Source of the DNA: an uncultured Acidobacteriota bacterium
GTDB taxonomy: Bacteria > Acidobacteriota > Terriglobia > Bryobacterales > Bryobacteraceae
NCBI GenBank assembly: GCA_902826685.1
Contig: CADEFT010000009.1
Span: 124,001-188,000, forward strand
Direction of reading: 5' to 3'
Length of the DNA stretch: 64,000 nucleotides
Positions 29,402-38,027 of this stretch are shown here, piece after piece. The stretch's first letter is position 1. Each line of letters starts with the position of its first letter. The position numbers and the translations under genes are program-made. The notes under the pieces were generated by a model. It was not told the origin of the DNA. It saw only the letters and a program-made list of their open reading frames with translations, and did no database searches.

Positions 29402-32400
29402 CTAAAACAGGATCTTCACCCCAAGCTGCACCAGCCGCGGCGTATTGGCCTGTCCGCCGATCACGCCGAACGTGGCCGGGTTGTTGATGTTGTTCGCCGG
29501 TCCGCCGAAGACGACGCGGTTCATGACGTTGTAAAATTCGCCACGGATCTGCAGCGCGACGGACTCGGTGAAGCGCAGGTTCTTGAACACCGAGAAATCT
29601 TCGTTCAGGAACGCCGGCGTGCGGACGTGCGGCATGCGCGGGGGCGAGTTGCCGATGGTGAACAGCGCCGGCTGGCTGAAGGCCGCGAGGTTCAGGTAGC
29701 GGTCGCGCGCGGGGTCGTAGGAACCCATTGAGGTCGCGGAGCGGACGTCGGCGTTGATCCAGTTGGGCCGGTTCGCGCCGCCGAACAGCGGCAGAGCGGG
29801 TCCGCCGCCGATCGCCAGCGGCGTGCCGCTGCGATAGGTTTGAATCGCGTTCACGGCCCAGCCGCCCGCGATCAGATCCACGGCGCGGCCGGCTCCGGCG
29901 AGGAATTTCTTGCCGCGCCCGAACGGAAGATCGTAGCTCCACGAAGTGATGAACACGTGGGTCTGGTCGGACGGCACGATGGACTTTTCCAGCTTGCGGT
30001 TGAACGTGTCGATGCCTCTGGCCCCGCCGCCGCCGCCCACGTCGCCGAAGATATCGCCGCCCGGGAAGCCGACGTTCTTCGCCAGAGTATAGGCGGCGAG
30101 GAACGACAATCCCGACGAGTGGCGCTTCTGCACGCGCAACTGCATCGAGTTGTAAAAGTTGTAGCCGGTGGGCTGATACACATCGTCGATGTTGGTGTAT
30201 TGCGGGTAGGCGCGCAGCGCCTGCGCTACCGATCCGGTGAAGCCGGCATAGGGCGCCGTCACCTGCGCCGCCGCGGCCTGCGCCGAAGTAATGCTGGCGT
30301 TCAACGTCTGTCCCAGGCTCAGGTAACGCGGATGGAGCTGGTTCGGCACCGACAACCCGGTCCATGTCCCGCTCGATTTGGTGCCGACATAAGCCGCGTC
30401 CAGGTTGATGCCGAAGGGCAGTTCCCGCTGGATCGCAAACGTCCAGCTCTGCGACAGCGCCATGCGGTTGGCGTCGCCGTTGATCATGGTGACGCTACCG
30501 TTGTTGTTCAGCGCGGGATCGAAGATGGGCGGCGCCTGCGGATTGGCGGGAAAGCCGCGATCGAGCGGGAAGGCCGCGGTGATGCCCGAATCGGTGCTGG
30601 TATAGAACGGCTGCAAGCCGAAGCCGGAGCACCAGAACTGGCAACTGTTCATGCGGCCCACGGCGGTTTCGACGCGGAACAAGCCATAGCCGGTGCGAAG
30701 CACGGTCTTGCGATCGAGCGCATAGGTAATGGCCAGGCGCGGCGAGAACCCTACCTTGTAACCGGGGATGATCACGCGGCTGCCGGTGCGGCCCTGGCCG
30801 GATCCCAGAAAGACAAGCGCGCCCGCGCGATTGCCCGCCGCCGGATTCGGCCGCGATGGATCGAGGAACGAGATGATGCCCTCGCGTTCCTTGACGTAGA
30901 TCGGCAGTTCATAGCGCAGTCCAATGCTGACGGTGAGGCGCGAACTCAGCTTCAACACATCCTCGGCGTAGAGCGCTACGAACTGATCGTTGTATTGGCG
31001 GGTGGGCGCGGGCACGGCGGCGCTGGCGGAAAAGACTTCTCCCAGCAGGAACGACGCGAAGGGATTGCCGTGGCGGGCGAAATCGGCGCTGTTGGGCTGT
31101 GAGGTCGAGAAGGAATTGAAGTTGAACGATCCGCCTTCGTTGCGCCGGTCCTGCACGGTCATGCGGCGATAGCGGAACGACCCTCCGAACTTGAGCTGGT
31201 GCCGGCCGCGGACCCAGGAAAGATCGTCGGCGACGCTCCAGTTCTGGAAGTACTGGGGATCGGTGCCGTTGTTGTTCGCATTGCCGAGCTGCGTGTAAGG
31301 AGTGGGCCCGGCGAAGGCGAGTTGGGCGAAGCCGCGCGAGGTTTCGGGGATACCGGGAATGCGCAGCACCTTGTTGCCTTCCCTCGGATCGAGCAGCCAG
31401 CGCGACCAGGTGGGGCTGGTGGGCGTGTAGCCGAAACCGGCGCGGTTCAGCACGGTGGGGCTGATGGTGTGCGTGTGGTTCAAGCGAATGCCGCTGGCGG
31501 TAGTGGGCGTGACACGATAGCCGGGGTTGAGTTCGCCGGCCACCGCGCCATTGATCGAAGTTTCGCCATGCACCCACCAGTAGGCGCCGGAAATGCGCTG
31601 CTTGCTGGTGATCTGGTGATCCATTTTCAGGCTCCAGTTGTTGTCGGTGCTTGGCTGGTTCTGGCGGCTGCGGTAGTTGTTGAAGAAACCAGGCAGGTCG
31701 GGCCGGGGAATCAGCGGCAGGGTGCGTTGCGCGACGCCGCTGAAGCGCGACACCGGAATCTGCCCGCCCGAAAAGGGCGTCCGTACGAACGCTCCGCTGC
31801 CATCGGGACGCGTGGTGGCGGGATCGTAGATGGGAAACGGATAGTCGGAAAAATCGCCGCCTCGCTGCAGGTCGGTGGGAAGCGTGGCGAAGGCGCCCAC
31901 GGGCACGCCGCCGCGCAACTGAAAACCGGAATAGGCAAAGAAGAAAAACGTCTTGTCGGTGCCGTTGTACTTGGGCAGGCGCACGGGACCGCCGAAGGTA
32001 CCGCCGTATTCGTTCTGGCGCAGCAACGCTTTCCGGCTGCCGCCGAAGAACGTGCGCGAATCCATCGCTTCATTGCGGAAGAATTCGAACAGGTCGCCGT
32101 GATACTTGTTTGTTCCCGAGCGCATGGTGAAATTCATCACGCCGAATCCGCCGCCAAACTCGGCCGGATAGAGCGTGTTCTGCACCTTGAACTCTTCCAC
32201 CGCTTCATAGGGCGGGCTGGCTTCGGCGATAAACCCGGGCGCGCCGATGTTCTGCATGTCGATGCCGTCGATCAGCACCTGTTGACTGAAGCCCGGAGCG
32301 CCGTTGATGGACTTGTTCCACTGCGTGCCGGTCACGCCGGGAGTGAGGAACATGAAATTTTCGATCTGCCGGCGGCCGGTAGCGCCGGTGGTCGCCGCAC

Positions 32401-32854
32401 CGCCCATCGAGATGGGCAGATCGAGGATGGCCTTGGTCGGCATGACCGTTCCGATTTCGGCCGAAGTAGTCTGCAACTGGACATCGCTGCCGGAGACGGT
32501 GATGGACTCGCTCACCGAGCCCACTTCCAGCATGAAGTCGGCGGTTGTGACGGTGGCGGTGCTGACGACCAGGCTCTCGCGCACGGCGGTGCGGAAGCCG
32601 GGCTTGGAGGCCGAAACGCGATAGCGGCCGGGCGGCAGATTGTTGGCGAGGAACGCTCCGTCGGAACTGCTGGCGGCGCGGAATTCGGCGCCCGTTTCGA
32701 TGTTGCGAAGCTGAACCTCGACTTCGGCGATGGCGGCGCCGGAGTTGTCGGTGACTCGTCCGTTCAAACCGCCGAGACTGCCTTGCGGTAGAGCGGGCTG
32801 GATGGCGGTGAGGATTAAAGCGAGAAGAATGGCGATCGACTGGGATGTTTTCAT
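29402..32854 (-). CDS. Oar-like TonB-dependent receptor with carboxypeptidase-regulatory domain
   Basis: The protein has 1150 residues. The chosen ATG gives MKTSQSIAILLALILTAIQP, a Sec signal. A carboxypeptidase regulatory-like domain comes first (about residues 30-110; LNGRVTDNSGAAIAEVEVQL). A plug region follows (VLIDGIDMQNIGAPGF, EEFKVQNTLYPAEFGGGFGVMNF), then a very large outer-membrane barrel (KYHGDLFEFFRNEAMDS, GGTFGGPVRLPKYNG). The chain ends in Phe (LGVKILF). This is the Oar/Cna-B-type receptor family greatly expanded in Solibacter-like Acidobacteria, thought to import or bind glycans or peptides. No TonB/ExbB or enzyme partner is adjacent. The ATPase pair follows 14 bases downstream. 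Confidence 0.93.
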   Translation of the reverse strand: MKTSQSIAILLALILTAIQPALPQGSLGGLNGRVTDNSGAAIAEVEVQLRNIETGAEFRAASSSDGAFLANNLPPGRYRVSASKPGFRTAVRESLVVSTATVTTADFMLEVGSVSESITVSGSDVQLQTTSAEIGTVMPTKAILDLPISMGGAATTGATGRRQIENFMFLTPGVTGTQWNKSINGAPGFSQQVLIDGIDMQNIGAPGFIAEASPPYEAVEEFKVQNTLYPAEFGGGFGVMNFTMRSGTNKYHGDLFEFFRNEAMDSRTFFGGSRKALLRQNEYGGTFGGPVRLPKYNGTDKTFFFFAYSGFQLRGGVPVGAFATLPTDLQRGGDFSDYPFPIYDPATTRPDGSGAFVRTPFSGGQIPVSRFSGVAQRTLPLIPRPDLPGFFNNYRSRQNQPSTDNNWSLKMDHQITSKQRISGAYWWVHGETSINGAVAGELNPGYRVTPTTASGIRLNHTHTISPTVLNRAGFGYTPTSPTWSRWLLDPREGNKVLRIPGIPETSRGFAQLAFAGPTPYTQLGNANNNGTDPQYFQNWSVADDLSWVRGRHQLKFGGSFRYRRMTVQDRRNEGGSFNFNSFSTSQPNSADFARHGNPFASFLLGEVFSASAAVPAPTRQYNDQFVALYAEDVLKLSSRLTVSIGLRYELPIYVKEREGIISFLDPSRPNPAAGNRAGALVFLGSGQGRTGSRVIIPGYKVGFSPRLAITYALDRKTVLRTGYGLFRVETAVGRMNSCQFWCSGFGLQPFYTSTDSGITAAFPLDRGFPANPQAPPIFDPALNNNGSVTMINGDANRMALSQSWTFAIQRELPFGINLDAAYVGTKSSGTWTGLSVPNQLHPRYLSLGQTLNASITSAQAAAAQVTAPYAGFTGSVAQALRAYPQYTNIDDVYQPTGYNFYNSMQLRVQKRHSSGLSFLAAYTLAKNVGFPGGDIFGDVGGGGGARGIDTFNRKLEKSIVPSDQTHVFITSWSYDLPFGRGKKFLAGAGRAVDLIAGGWAVNAIQTYRSGTPLAIGGGPALPLFGGANRPNWINADVRSATSMGSYDPARDRYLNLAAFSQPALFTIGNSPPRMPHVRTPAFLNEDFSVFKNLRFTESVALQIRGEFYNVMNRVVFGGPANNINNPATFGVIGGQANTPRLVQLGVKILF

Positions 32855-32942
32855 GCGGCTCCCTTTCAAGGCGGCGGCGAAGGGCAACATATCACAGTCG
32901 CGGGGGCGAATTCTCTTGTCCCGCACGTAACGCGGAAGGGCG
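32855..32942. promoter_or_regulatory. Divergent promoter gap of receptor and LanC-like genes
   Basis: These 88 bases separate two divergently read genes and must hold both promoters. A ribosome-binding-site-like GGAAGGG lies just before the ATG at 32943. No clear repeat was seen. Confidence 0.3.
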
Positions 32943-34088
32943 ATGAGCCACCAATGGTGCGGAGGATCGATTCCGAGACCGATGTCATTCGATATGCCCG
33001 CCTCCATGACGCTGTTCGAGTTTCCTGGAGAAGCTGCCATGCGTTCCCGCGTCCGCCGCGCCGCACGATCCGGCCTGGAGGTTTTCGCCGATCAGGCGAT
33101 TGAGGAGTTGATCCGGCAGCCGCCCGGCCGGGAAACGAGTGCCGGCATCGCCTACGCCGCGCATCGCATCGCGGCCGCGCGTGGGGACGCCAACCTTGCT
33201 TCCTGGGCGGAGCGCACGATCGCCACCGCCGAGCCCACACTTGAGACCCACGCCGTTCGCGCGTTGATTTCGCGAGGCCGCGGCGATAGCGAAGCCTTCG
33301 AGACTTCGCTGAAAGCCTTCCTTGCCGCGCTCGATTCATCGCCAGGCGGCGTCCGCCTGCTCTGTCATCTGCTGGCGGCGGCGCGCGGGTTTCACGGTGA
33401 GCCGGTTCCCTCGATCCTCGAAGCGGGCGGGCGGCAAGTGGAGACGATGTGGACTGAACTGGCGGATGCACCGGCTATCGGCGACCCGCGGGGGTTGACG
33501 GACCTGGGCGCCGCGCATGGATGGGCGGGGCTGCTGCACGCCACCCTGCTTTGGTCGGAGCATTCGGGCCAACCGTTGCCGGAAGGGATCGAAGAGCGGC
33601 TGCATCAACTGACGTCCTTCGCCGCCAAGTCATCGGCGGGCATTCAGTGGCCGAACACCGCCCGGGGATCGTTCGCCGGCAGGGGCTGGTGCGGCGGCGG
33701 CGCGGGACACATCCTGCTGTGGACGCTCGCGCATCGGGAATGGAACGAACCGCGATGGCTGCGGCTGGCCGAGGAATCGGCTCGCGACAACGTGACGCGG
33801 CTCGACGGTCCGGCCAATCTCTGTTGCGGGCTGGCCGGTCAGGCTTACGCGCAATTGGCGCTCTATCGCCACACGGGTGAACTCGAATGGCTGCGCAACG
33901 CGCATGTGCTGGCGGCGGCGGCCATCGACCGGCACCGGCAGCAGAAAGACAGCCGCGACGCCAGCCTGTATCAGGGCTCCGCCGGTGTGGCCGTGCTGGC
34001 GGCCGAATTGGCACGGCCCGATCGCGCCGCGATGCCGATGGTGGAGCCGCAGCCGTTCCTGCGCCTGACGGGCTCGGACCGGGACTGA
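32943..34088 (+). CDS. Stand-alone LanC-like (lanthionine synthetase C) protein with Cys-Cys-Gly zinc motif
   Basis: The protein has 381 residues from the ATG at 32943, which has a GGAAGGG just upstream; in-frame ATGs at 32982 and 33007 are alternatives. The C-terminal two thirds match the LanC toroid. GAAHGWAGLLHATLLW holds the catalytic-type His, GRGWCGGGAGHILLW gives zinc ligand C250, and NLCCGLAGQAYAQLALY gives C294 and C295. YQGSAGVAVLAAELARP forms the last helical hairpin. Canonical LanC has Cys-His-Gly at the second site; here it is Cys-Cys-Gly, as in ProcM-type LanM cyclases with three Cys ligands. No precursor peptide, dehydratase or kinase gene is adjacent. The first 110 residues are helical and unrecognised. 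Confidence 0.75.
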   Translation: MSHQWCGGSIPRPMSFDMPASMTLFEFPGEAAMRSRVRRAARSGLEVFADQAIEELIRQPPGRETSAGIAYAAHRIAAARGDANLASWAERTIATAEPTLETHAVRALISRGRGDSEAFETSLKAFLAALDSSPGGVRLLCHLLAAARGFHGEPVPSILEAGGRQVETMWTELADAPAIGDPRGLTDLGAAHGWAGLLHATLLWSEHSGQPLPEGIEERLHQLTSFAAKSSAGIQWPNTARGSFAGRGWCGGGAGHILLWTLAHREWNEPRWLRLAEESARDNVTRLDGPANLCCGLAGQAYAQLALYRHTGELEWLRNAHVLAAAAIDRHRQQKDSRDASLYQGSAGVAVLAAELARPDRAAMPMVEPQPFLRLTGSDRD

Positions 34089-34123
34089 GTTCGCGAATTG
34101 GGCCATAATGATGATGAACAGGC

Positions 34124-34396
34124 ATGATTCACAAGGCAAAAGACCTTTCATTCGAGCAGCGCCGGGCTGTTGAGAGTCTGCTTGGACGACCTGTTTCCGA
34201 AAGCGAAGCGATCGCGATCCGAGCCTACCAGCCCGATCTCGTTTCCGATCAACGCCGGCGGGAGATCATCGAAGTGCTGGAAGCACACTTCGCGGCCATC
34301 GACGCCAGATGTCAGCCCGTCTCCGCGGAAGAAGCAGAAGCAATCTTTGAAGAAGCGATGCGATCCTCGCGGCAGGATTATCAGACCAAGCGTTGA
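34124..34396 (+). CDS. Putative antitoxin of a PIN-domain toxin pair
   Basis: The protein has 90 residues and is highly charged (MIHKAKDLSFEQRRAVESLL). A predicted helical N-terminal half, about residues 9-35, includes LGRPVSESEAIAIRAY. The acidic C-terminus (EEAEAIFEEAMRSSRQDY) would suit toxin wrapping. The family is not recognised. The call rests on size, charge and overlap of its TGA with the TTG start of the PIN gene, the standard antitoxin-first order. Base composition is less GC-rich than nearby chromosomal genes, as usual for mobile toxin-antitoxin pairs. Confidence 0.65.
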   Translation: MIHKAKDLSFEQRRAVESLLGRPVSESEAIAIRAYQPDLVSDQRRREIIEVLEAHFAAIDARCQPVSAEEAEAIFEEAMRSSRQDYQTKR

Positions 34397-34842
34397 GAAT
34401 TGTCTTAGACAGCACGATTCTCATCCAGGCGAATACGGCCGCCCCAAGCTCCGCACTCGCCCGCGACTTGCTCCTCACGCTGCTCGGGCAAAAACATACG
34501 CTGATAGTTTCTAACCCCATTCTCTTTGAGGTAGCCAAGGTCCTGCGCTATCCAAGACTGCAGATTCGGCACGCCCTTACGGAGACCGGCATCTATCAGT
34601 ACATCGCCTTCCTTCGCGAGGCTGGCGAAGTGGTCGACGTTGACCTGATGATTCCCGTTCCCATCCGGGATACAAACGACATCATGGTTTGTCAAACCGC
34701 GATCCTTGGCGAAGCGGATTTCTTGTGTACCACCGATAAGGACTTCTTCGAAGCCGTCACCAGCCGCTTTCTTCTTAGCTTCGGCGTGACCGTCACCTCC
34801 GCGATTGACCTCATCCACGCCCTCCGTACCCAGCGGCCTTGA
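34393..34842 (+). CDS. PIN-domain toxin (VapC-like, COG1569 type)
   Basis: The protein has 149 residues and a TTG start overlapping the antitoxin stop (TTGA). PIN acidic residues are in place: MRIVLDSTILIQAN (Asp6), SNPILFEVAKVLRYP (Glu), PIRDTNDIMVCQTAI and FLCTTDKDFFE (Asp pair). This gives a likely Mg-dependent RNase site. The pattern matches the PIN_3 toxin group rather than classical VapC. The weak start codon may keep toxin output below antitoxin output. Confidence 0.85.
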   Translation: MRIVLDSTILIQANTAAPSSALARDLLLTLLGQKHTLIVSNPILFEVAKVLRYPRLQIRHALTETGIYQYIAFLREAGEVVDVDLMIPVPIRDTNDIMVCQTAILGEADFLCTTDKDFFEAVTSRFLLSFGVTVTSAIDLIHALRTQRP

Positions 34843-34911
34843 AAAGCCACGTGGGTGTCCGCCCATGGCGTCCATAGCCGTTTCCGCGCGGACTGGCACT
34901 ATAATCTGGAG

Positions 34912-35616
34912 ATGGCCAATAAGAAGTGGTACAACTACTTCGTCTCCGTGGAAGGCGAGCAGGCAAGCGGGGCCGAGCCGCCCACCGGCGCTTCCGCCGC
35001 GCCCAACGCCGCCGACGCCATCGCGCAGATTGCGGCCTCGGTTCAGCCCGCCATCGATCAAAAAATCGAGCAAAGGACGGCGCCTCTACCGGCGGCCTCC
35101 TCTTCCGGCAAGGTACTGTCGTTCGGTGAGATCTACGCCACCGCCGAGATTGCCGCGCCGGCGCACGGCTATACCATCCTGAAGATCGCCGATATGCTGC
35201 AGAGCCAGCACATCAAGGAACTGCCGGCCGAGGTGAAGCGCAGCTCGGTGCTGGTGGCGCTCGAAGCGGCGGGCGTTCACATGAAAGACATCGTGGAAGA
35301 CGCGGTGCGGCGCGATAAAGCGCTGGATGCCTTCGAGCGCGTGCAGCAAAAGCAGATCGAGGATTTCGAGACGGCCAAGACGGAAGAGAGCAAGAAGTTG
35401 CAGGCGGAGCTGGACAAGCTGACGGCCGAATATAAAGCGAAGATGCAGGCCAATGCCGACGGTGTCAACCAGCGGAAAGAGGCGTTTTTCTCCTGGCGCG
35501 TGGAAAAGCAAAAAGAGGAACAAAAAATCGCCGAGGCCGTATCCTATTTCGTGACCGAGAATCCGATCACCACCAGCAGCCGCCCACCCGTTCCTTCCGC
35601 AACCAAACCAATCTAG
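34912..35616 (+). CDS. Coiled-coil protein heading the PspA/ABC/OmpA cluster
   Basis: The protein has 234 residues. The start was placed at the ATG giving MANKKWYNYFVSVEGE, with CTGGAG just upstream; an in-frame ATG at 34855 is less likely. There is no signal peptide. A low-complexity Ala/Pro segment (about 16-70) leads to a helical core, GYTILKIADMLQSQHIKELP and VKRSSVLVALEAAGVHMKDI. A long charged coiled coil follows (about residues 130-215, rich in K/E/Q), then a disordered tail. No family was recognised. It lies 69 bases before pspA on the same strand. Like PspA it is a cytoplasmic coiled-coil protein, so it could regulate or co-assemble with PspA. Confidence 0.8.
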   Translation: MANKKWYNYFVSVEGEQASGAEPPTGASAAPNAADAIAQIAASVQPAIDQKIEQRTAPLPAASSSGKVLSFGEIYATAEIAAPAHGYTILKIADMLQSQHIKELPAEVKRSSVLVALEAAGVHMKDIVEDAVRRDKALDAFERVQQKQIEDFETAKTEESKKLQAELDKLTAEYKAKMQANADGVNQRKEAFFSWRVEKQKEEQKIAEAVSYFVTENPITTSSRPPVPSATKPI

Positions 35617-35642
35617 GACGTCCAAGTCTTTCTCCGTCCGGT

Positions 35643-35665
35643 AGAATCGCGCTAGCATAGATTCT
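35643..35665. promoter_or_regulatory. Inverted repeat upstream of pspA
   Basis: AGAATC (35643-35648) and GATTCT (35660-35665) are perfect 6-base arms around 11 bases. They end just before the strong ribosome binding site GAAAGGAG of pspA. This could be a regulator site or an RNA hairpin controlling pspA within the cluster. Confidence 0.3.
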
Positions 35666-35685
35666 CGCGAAAGGAGCTTCGCATC

Positions 35686-36414
35686 ATGTGGAATCGGTTA
35701 GTACGGGTTGTAAGGTCTTTCGTGGGGATGTTCATCTCCGTGGCGGAGAACCCGGAGATGATCCTCGAACAGAACATCCGGGACATGAACGACCAGGTGC
35801 CGCGAATGAACGAGTCCATCGCGATGGTGAAGGCCAACGTGACGCTGCTCGAGAAGGAAGAGGCCAAGTACGCAAGCGAAGCCTCGGACCTGACGGCGAA
35901 GGTCAAGGCCTCGATACAGGCCGGACGCGACGATCTGGCGGGCAGCTTCGCGGTGCGGCTGGAGTCTCTCAAATCGGCGCTGGGCCGGACGCGCGGACAG
36001 CTTGAGACGGCGCGCGCCGCCTACGATAAGGCTTTGAACGTGAAGAAGGCGTTCATTCGCGAGAAGGATCGCAAGACGCAGGAAGCGATGCAGGCGATTC
36101 GCGACAGCCGCCGCGCCGAATGGCAGAAGAAAGTGGCCGACGTGCTCGAACAGTTCGACGTGGCCGGCATCAGCCAGACGCACGACGAGATGGTGCGCAA
36201 GATCGAGGAGCGCACGGCGGTCAATGAAGCGCGCATGGAAATGGCGCTGAGCAACGTCGATCAGCAGAAGATCAAGATCGAGGAAGAGGCCGAGCAACTG
36301 CAGGCGAACGAACTGGTGAAGCAGTTCAAGATCGAAATGGGGATGGTGCCGCCGCAGGCGTCTTCCACGCCGGATAAGACGATGGGCGGCCGCGAGCAGC
36401 AGCGCACGTCATAG
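35686..36414 (+). CDS. pspA: PspA/IM30 (Vipp1) family membrane-stress protein
   Basis: The protein has 242 residues and belongs to the ESCRT-III-like family that binds stressed inner membranes. The N-terminal amphipathic helix (MWNRLVRVVRSFVGMFISV) and the PspA start pattern (AENPEMILEQNIRDMNDQVP) are clear. The rest is continuous helix and coiled coil, ending in a short flexible tail. A good ribosome binding site (AAAGGAG) lies 8 bases upstream. The neighbours are not the pspBC/F of enterobacteria but a coiled-coil gene before it and an OmpA-fused binding protein with ABC permease and ATPase after it, with a 20-base gap. This context suggests coupling of membrane protection to an ABC system. 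Confidence 0.93.
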   Translation: MWNRLVRVVRSFVGMFISVAENPEMILEQNIRDMNDQVPRMNESIAMVKANVTLLEKEEAKYASEASDLTAKVKASIQAGRDDLAGSFAVRLESLKSALGRTRGQLETARAAYDKALNVKKAFIREKDRKTQEAMQAIRDSRRAEWQKKVADVLEQFDVAGISQTHDEMVRKIEERTAVNEARMEMALSNVDQQKIKIEEEAEQLQANELVKQFKIEMGMVPPQASSTPDKTMGGREQQRTS

Positions 36415-36434
36415 GCGCAAAGGAGGATGGACGC

Positions 36435-38027
36435 ATGGCGGTTCGTATCGAAAAAGGCGGTTGGGTCGCGATCTTTCTGATCGGCCTGGGGTTGACGGGC
36501 TACGCTCTGAACAAGTACGGCCTGGTGGATTTGAGCGGCATTTTTGGAGCGGGCGGCGGCACGCCTTCCACGGGTTCGCAGGCCAAGTCGGGTGGAGGTA
36601 CGGCGGCTCCCGATGCGCCGCTGCCTACTGGCGGCTCGGCGGAATCGAGCAACGTGCGTGTGCGGGTGAACATCTGGGTAGGCTGCGTGGCGGGCCTGGT
36701 GGCCAATGGCGGGCTCGACACGGCGGCCGGTTCCATCTACGACCGCAAGGGCATCAAGGCGTCGTTCAAGATCATCGACGACTGGACCGAAGGGTCGACC
36801 GCGCTCGCCACCAATAACGTGGACATCATGCTGACCACGGCCGACGTCTGGGCCAAGGATTACGCGCAGTTTCTGGATAAGGGATTCAACGCGCGCGCCG
36901 TGTACCTGGTGGATTGGTCGCGCGGCGCCGACGGCGTGATCGGCAAGCAGGGCCTCAACTCGATCGAAGACCTGGCGGGAAAGCAGGTGGCGTTCGCTCC
37001 TTACACGCCGTCGCATTTCCTGCTGTGGAACGGCCTGAAGAATTCCGGCCTTTCGACCGAACAGCGGCGCGAGATTTTCGCGAAAGCCGTGCACACCAAG
37101 GACGGCATTGAGCCCGCGACGCTGTTTGCGCAGCAGAAGGTGGACGCGGCGGTGGCGTGGGATCCGGATATGAGCGACGCGGTGGGCAAGCGCGCCGGGT
37201 CGAAGAAGATTTACGACACCAAGATCGCCAACAAGCTGATCGCCGACATCCTGGTGGTGAGCGACCGGTTTTCGAAAAGCTCTCCGCAGACGGTTTCGAA
37301 GTTTCTCGAAGGATGGCTCGAAGGCGTGGAGTTCATTCGCGCCCAGCCTTCGCGTGCCTACAATCTGATCGGCACCATCAAGGATTTCAACATTCCGGCC
37401 GACCTGGCCAAGTCGATGCTCGAAGGCGTGCGGCTGACCGATTACGGCGACAACAAGGCGTTCTTCGGCGAGCGCGGCTCCGATTCCGACTATGCCAGCA
37501 TCCTGAAGGCAGCGGGTGAAATGTATCGCGAAGAGCGGCAAATCAAGCGGGTGGCCGACGTGGAAGGCAGCGTCGACCGGCGCTATCTGGACGCCTTGAA
37601 CGGCAAGTTCTCCGGCGCTTCCACGGAGGCGCCGATTCAGTACAAGGCACCCGCACCCGGGGCGACGCCGATCGCCACGCAGCGCCGCGCCATCTATTTC
37701 GAGACCGCGTCGGCCAACATGAGCCCGGACTCGCGCGCCGTCGTCGATGAGATTGGCGGATTCATGCGGTCGTATGAGAACACCGTGGTGGATATCGAAG
37801 GCAACACCGACTCGACCGGCTCGCGCGCGGTGAACATGGAACTTTCGCGCGCCCGCGCCGAATCCGTGCGCGGCTATCTGATGAAGAAATACGGCTTCCC
37901 CGCCAATCGGATGCGGCCGAAAGGGAACGGGCCCGATAGCCCGGTGGCCGGCAACGACACGCCCGATGGACGCGAGAAGAACAGGCGCACCGATATCAAG
38001 GTCTATCCGAATCCCGGCTCGAACTAA
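36435..38027 (+). CDS. ABC substrate-binding protein fused to OmpA peptidoglycan-binding domain
   Basis: The protein has 530 residues. One N-terminal membrane helix (about 10-27, VAIFLIGLGLTGYALNKYG) and a Gly/Ser linker to about 72 precede the periplasmic part. A NitT/TauT-type binding protein spans about 75-395: WVGCVAGLVANGGLDTAAG, NNVDIMLTTADVWAKDY, FAQQKVDAAVAWDPDM and FSKSSPQTVSKFLEGWLEG. An OmpA domain covers about 417-525: YFETASANMSPDSR, VDIEGNTDSTGS with D459, LSRARAESV and EKNRRTDIKV with R517. The protein would be anchored in the inner membrane at one end and bound to peptidoglycan at the other. The stop overlaps the permease start by one base (TAATG). The ligand is unknown. Confidence 0.92.
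   Translation: MAVRIEKGGWVAIFLIGLGLTGYALNKYGLVDLSGIFGAGGGTPSTGSQAKSGGGTAAPDAPLPTGGSAESSNVRVRVNIWVGCVAGLVANGGLDTAAGSIYDRKGIKASFKIIDDWTEGSTALATNNVDIMLTTADVWAKDYAQFLDKGFNARAVYLVDWSRGADGVIGKQGLNSIEDLAGKQVAFAPYTPSHFLLWNGLKNSGLSTEQRREIFAKAVHTKDGIEPATLFAQQKVDAAVAWDPDMSDAVGKRAGSKKIYDTKIANKLIADILVVSDRFSKSSPQTVSKFLEGWLEGVEFIRAQPSRAYNLIGTIKDFNIPADLAKSMLEGVRLTDYGDNKAFFGERGSDSDYASILKAAGEMYREERQIKRVADVEGSVDRRYLDALNGKFSGASTEAPIQYKAPAPGATPIATQRRAIYFETASANMSPDSRAVVDEIGGFMRSYENTVVDIEGNTDSTGSRAVNMELSRARAESVRGYLMKKYGFPANRMRPKGNGPDSPVAGNDTPDGREKNRRTDIKVYPNPGSN

Noticed and set aside
29388..30365. In-frame extension of the AAA ATPase into the receptor gene.
   Set aside because: The extension is the out-of-frame reading of the receptor barrel; RecF/OLD-like ATPases start at the NWRNF segment seen after the ATG at 29387.
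34900..34905. Perfect TATAAT hexamer just before the ATG at 34912.
   Set aside because: It would give a nearly leaderless transcript and no -35 box is found 16-18 bases upstream (the sequence reads gccgtt).
34894..34910. TGGCAC at 34894 upstream of the PspA/ABC cluster, resembling a sigma-54 -24 element (as at enterobacterial pspA).
   Set aside because: The -12 TTGC element is missing at the required spacing (the bases there read tctgg), no PspF-like activator is nearby, and the site is only about 15 bases from the start codon.
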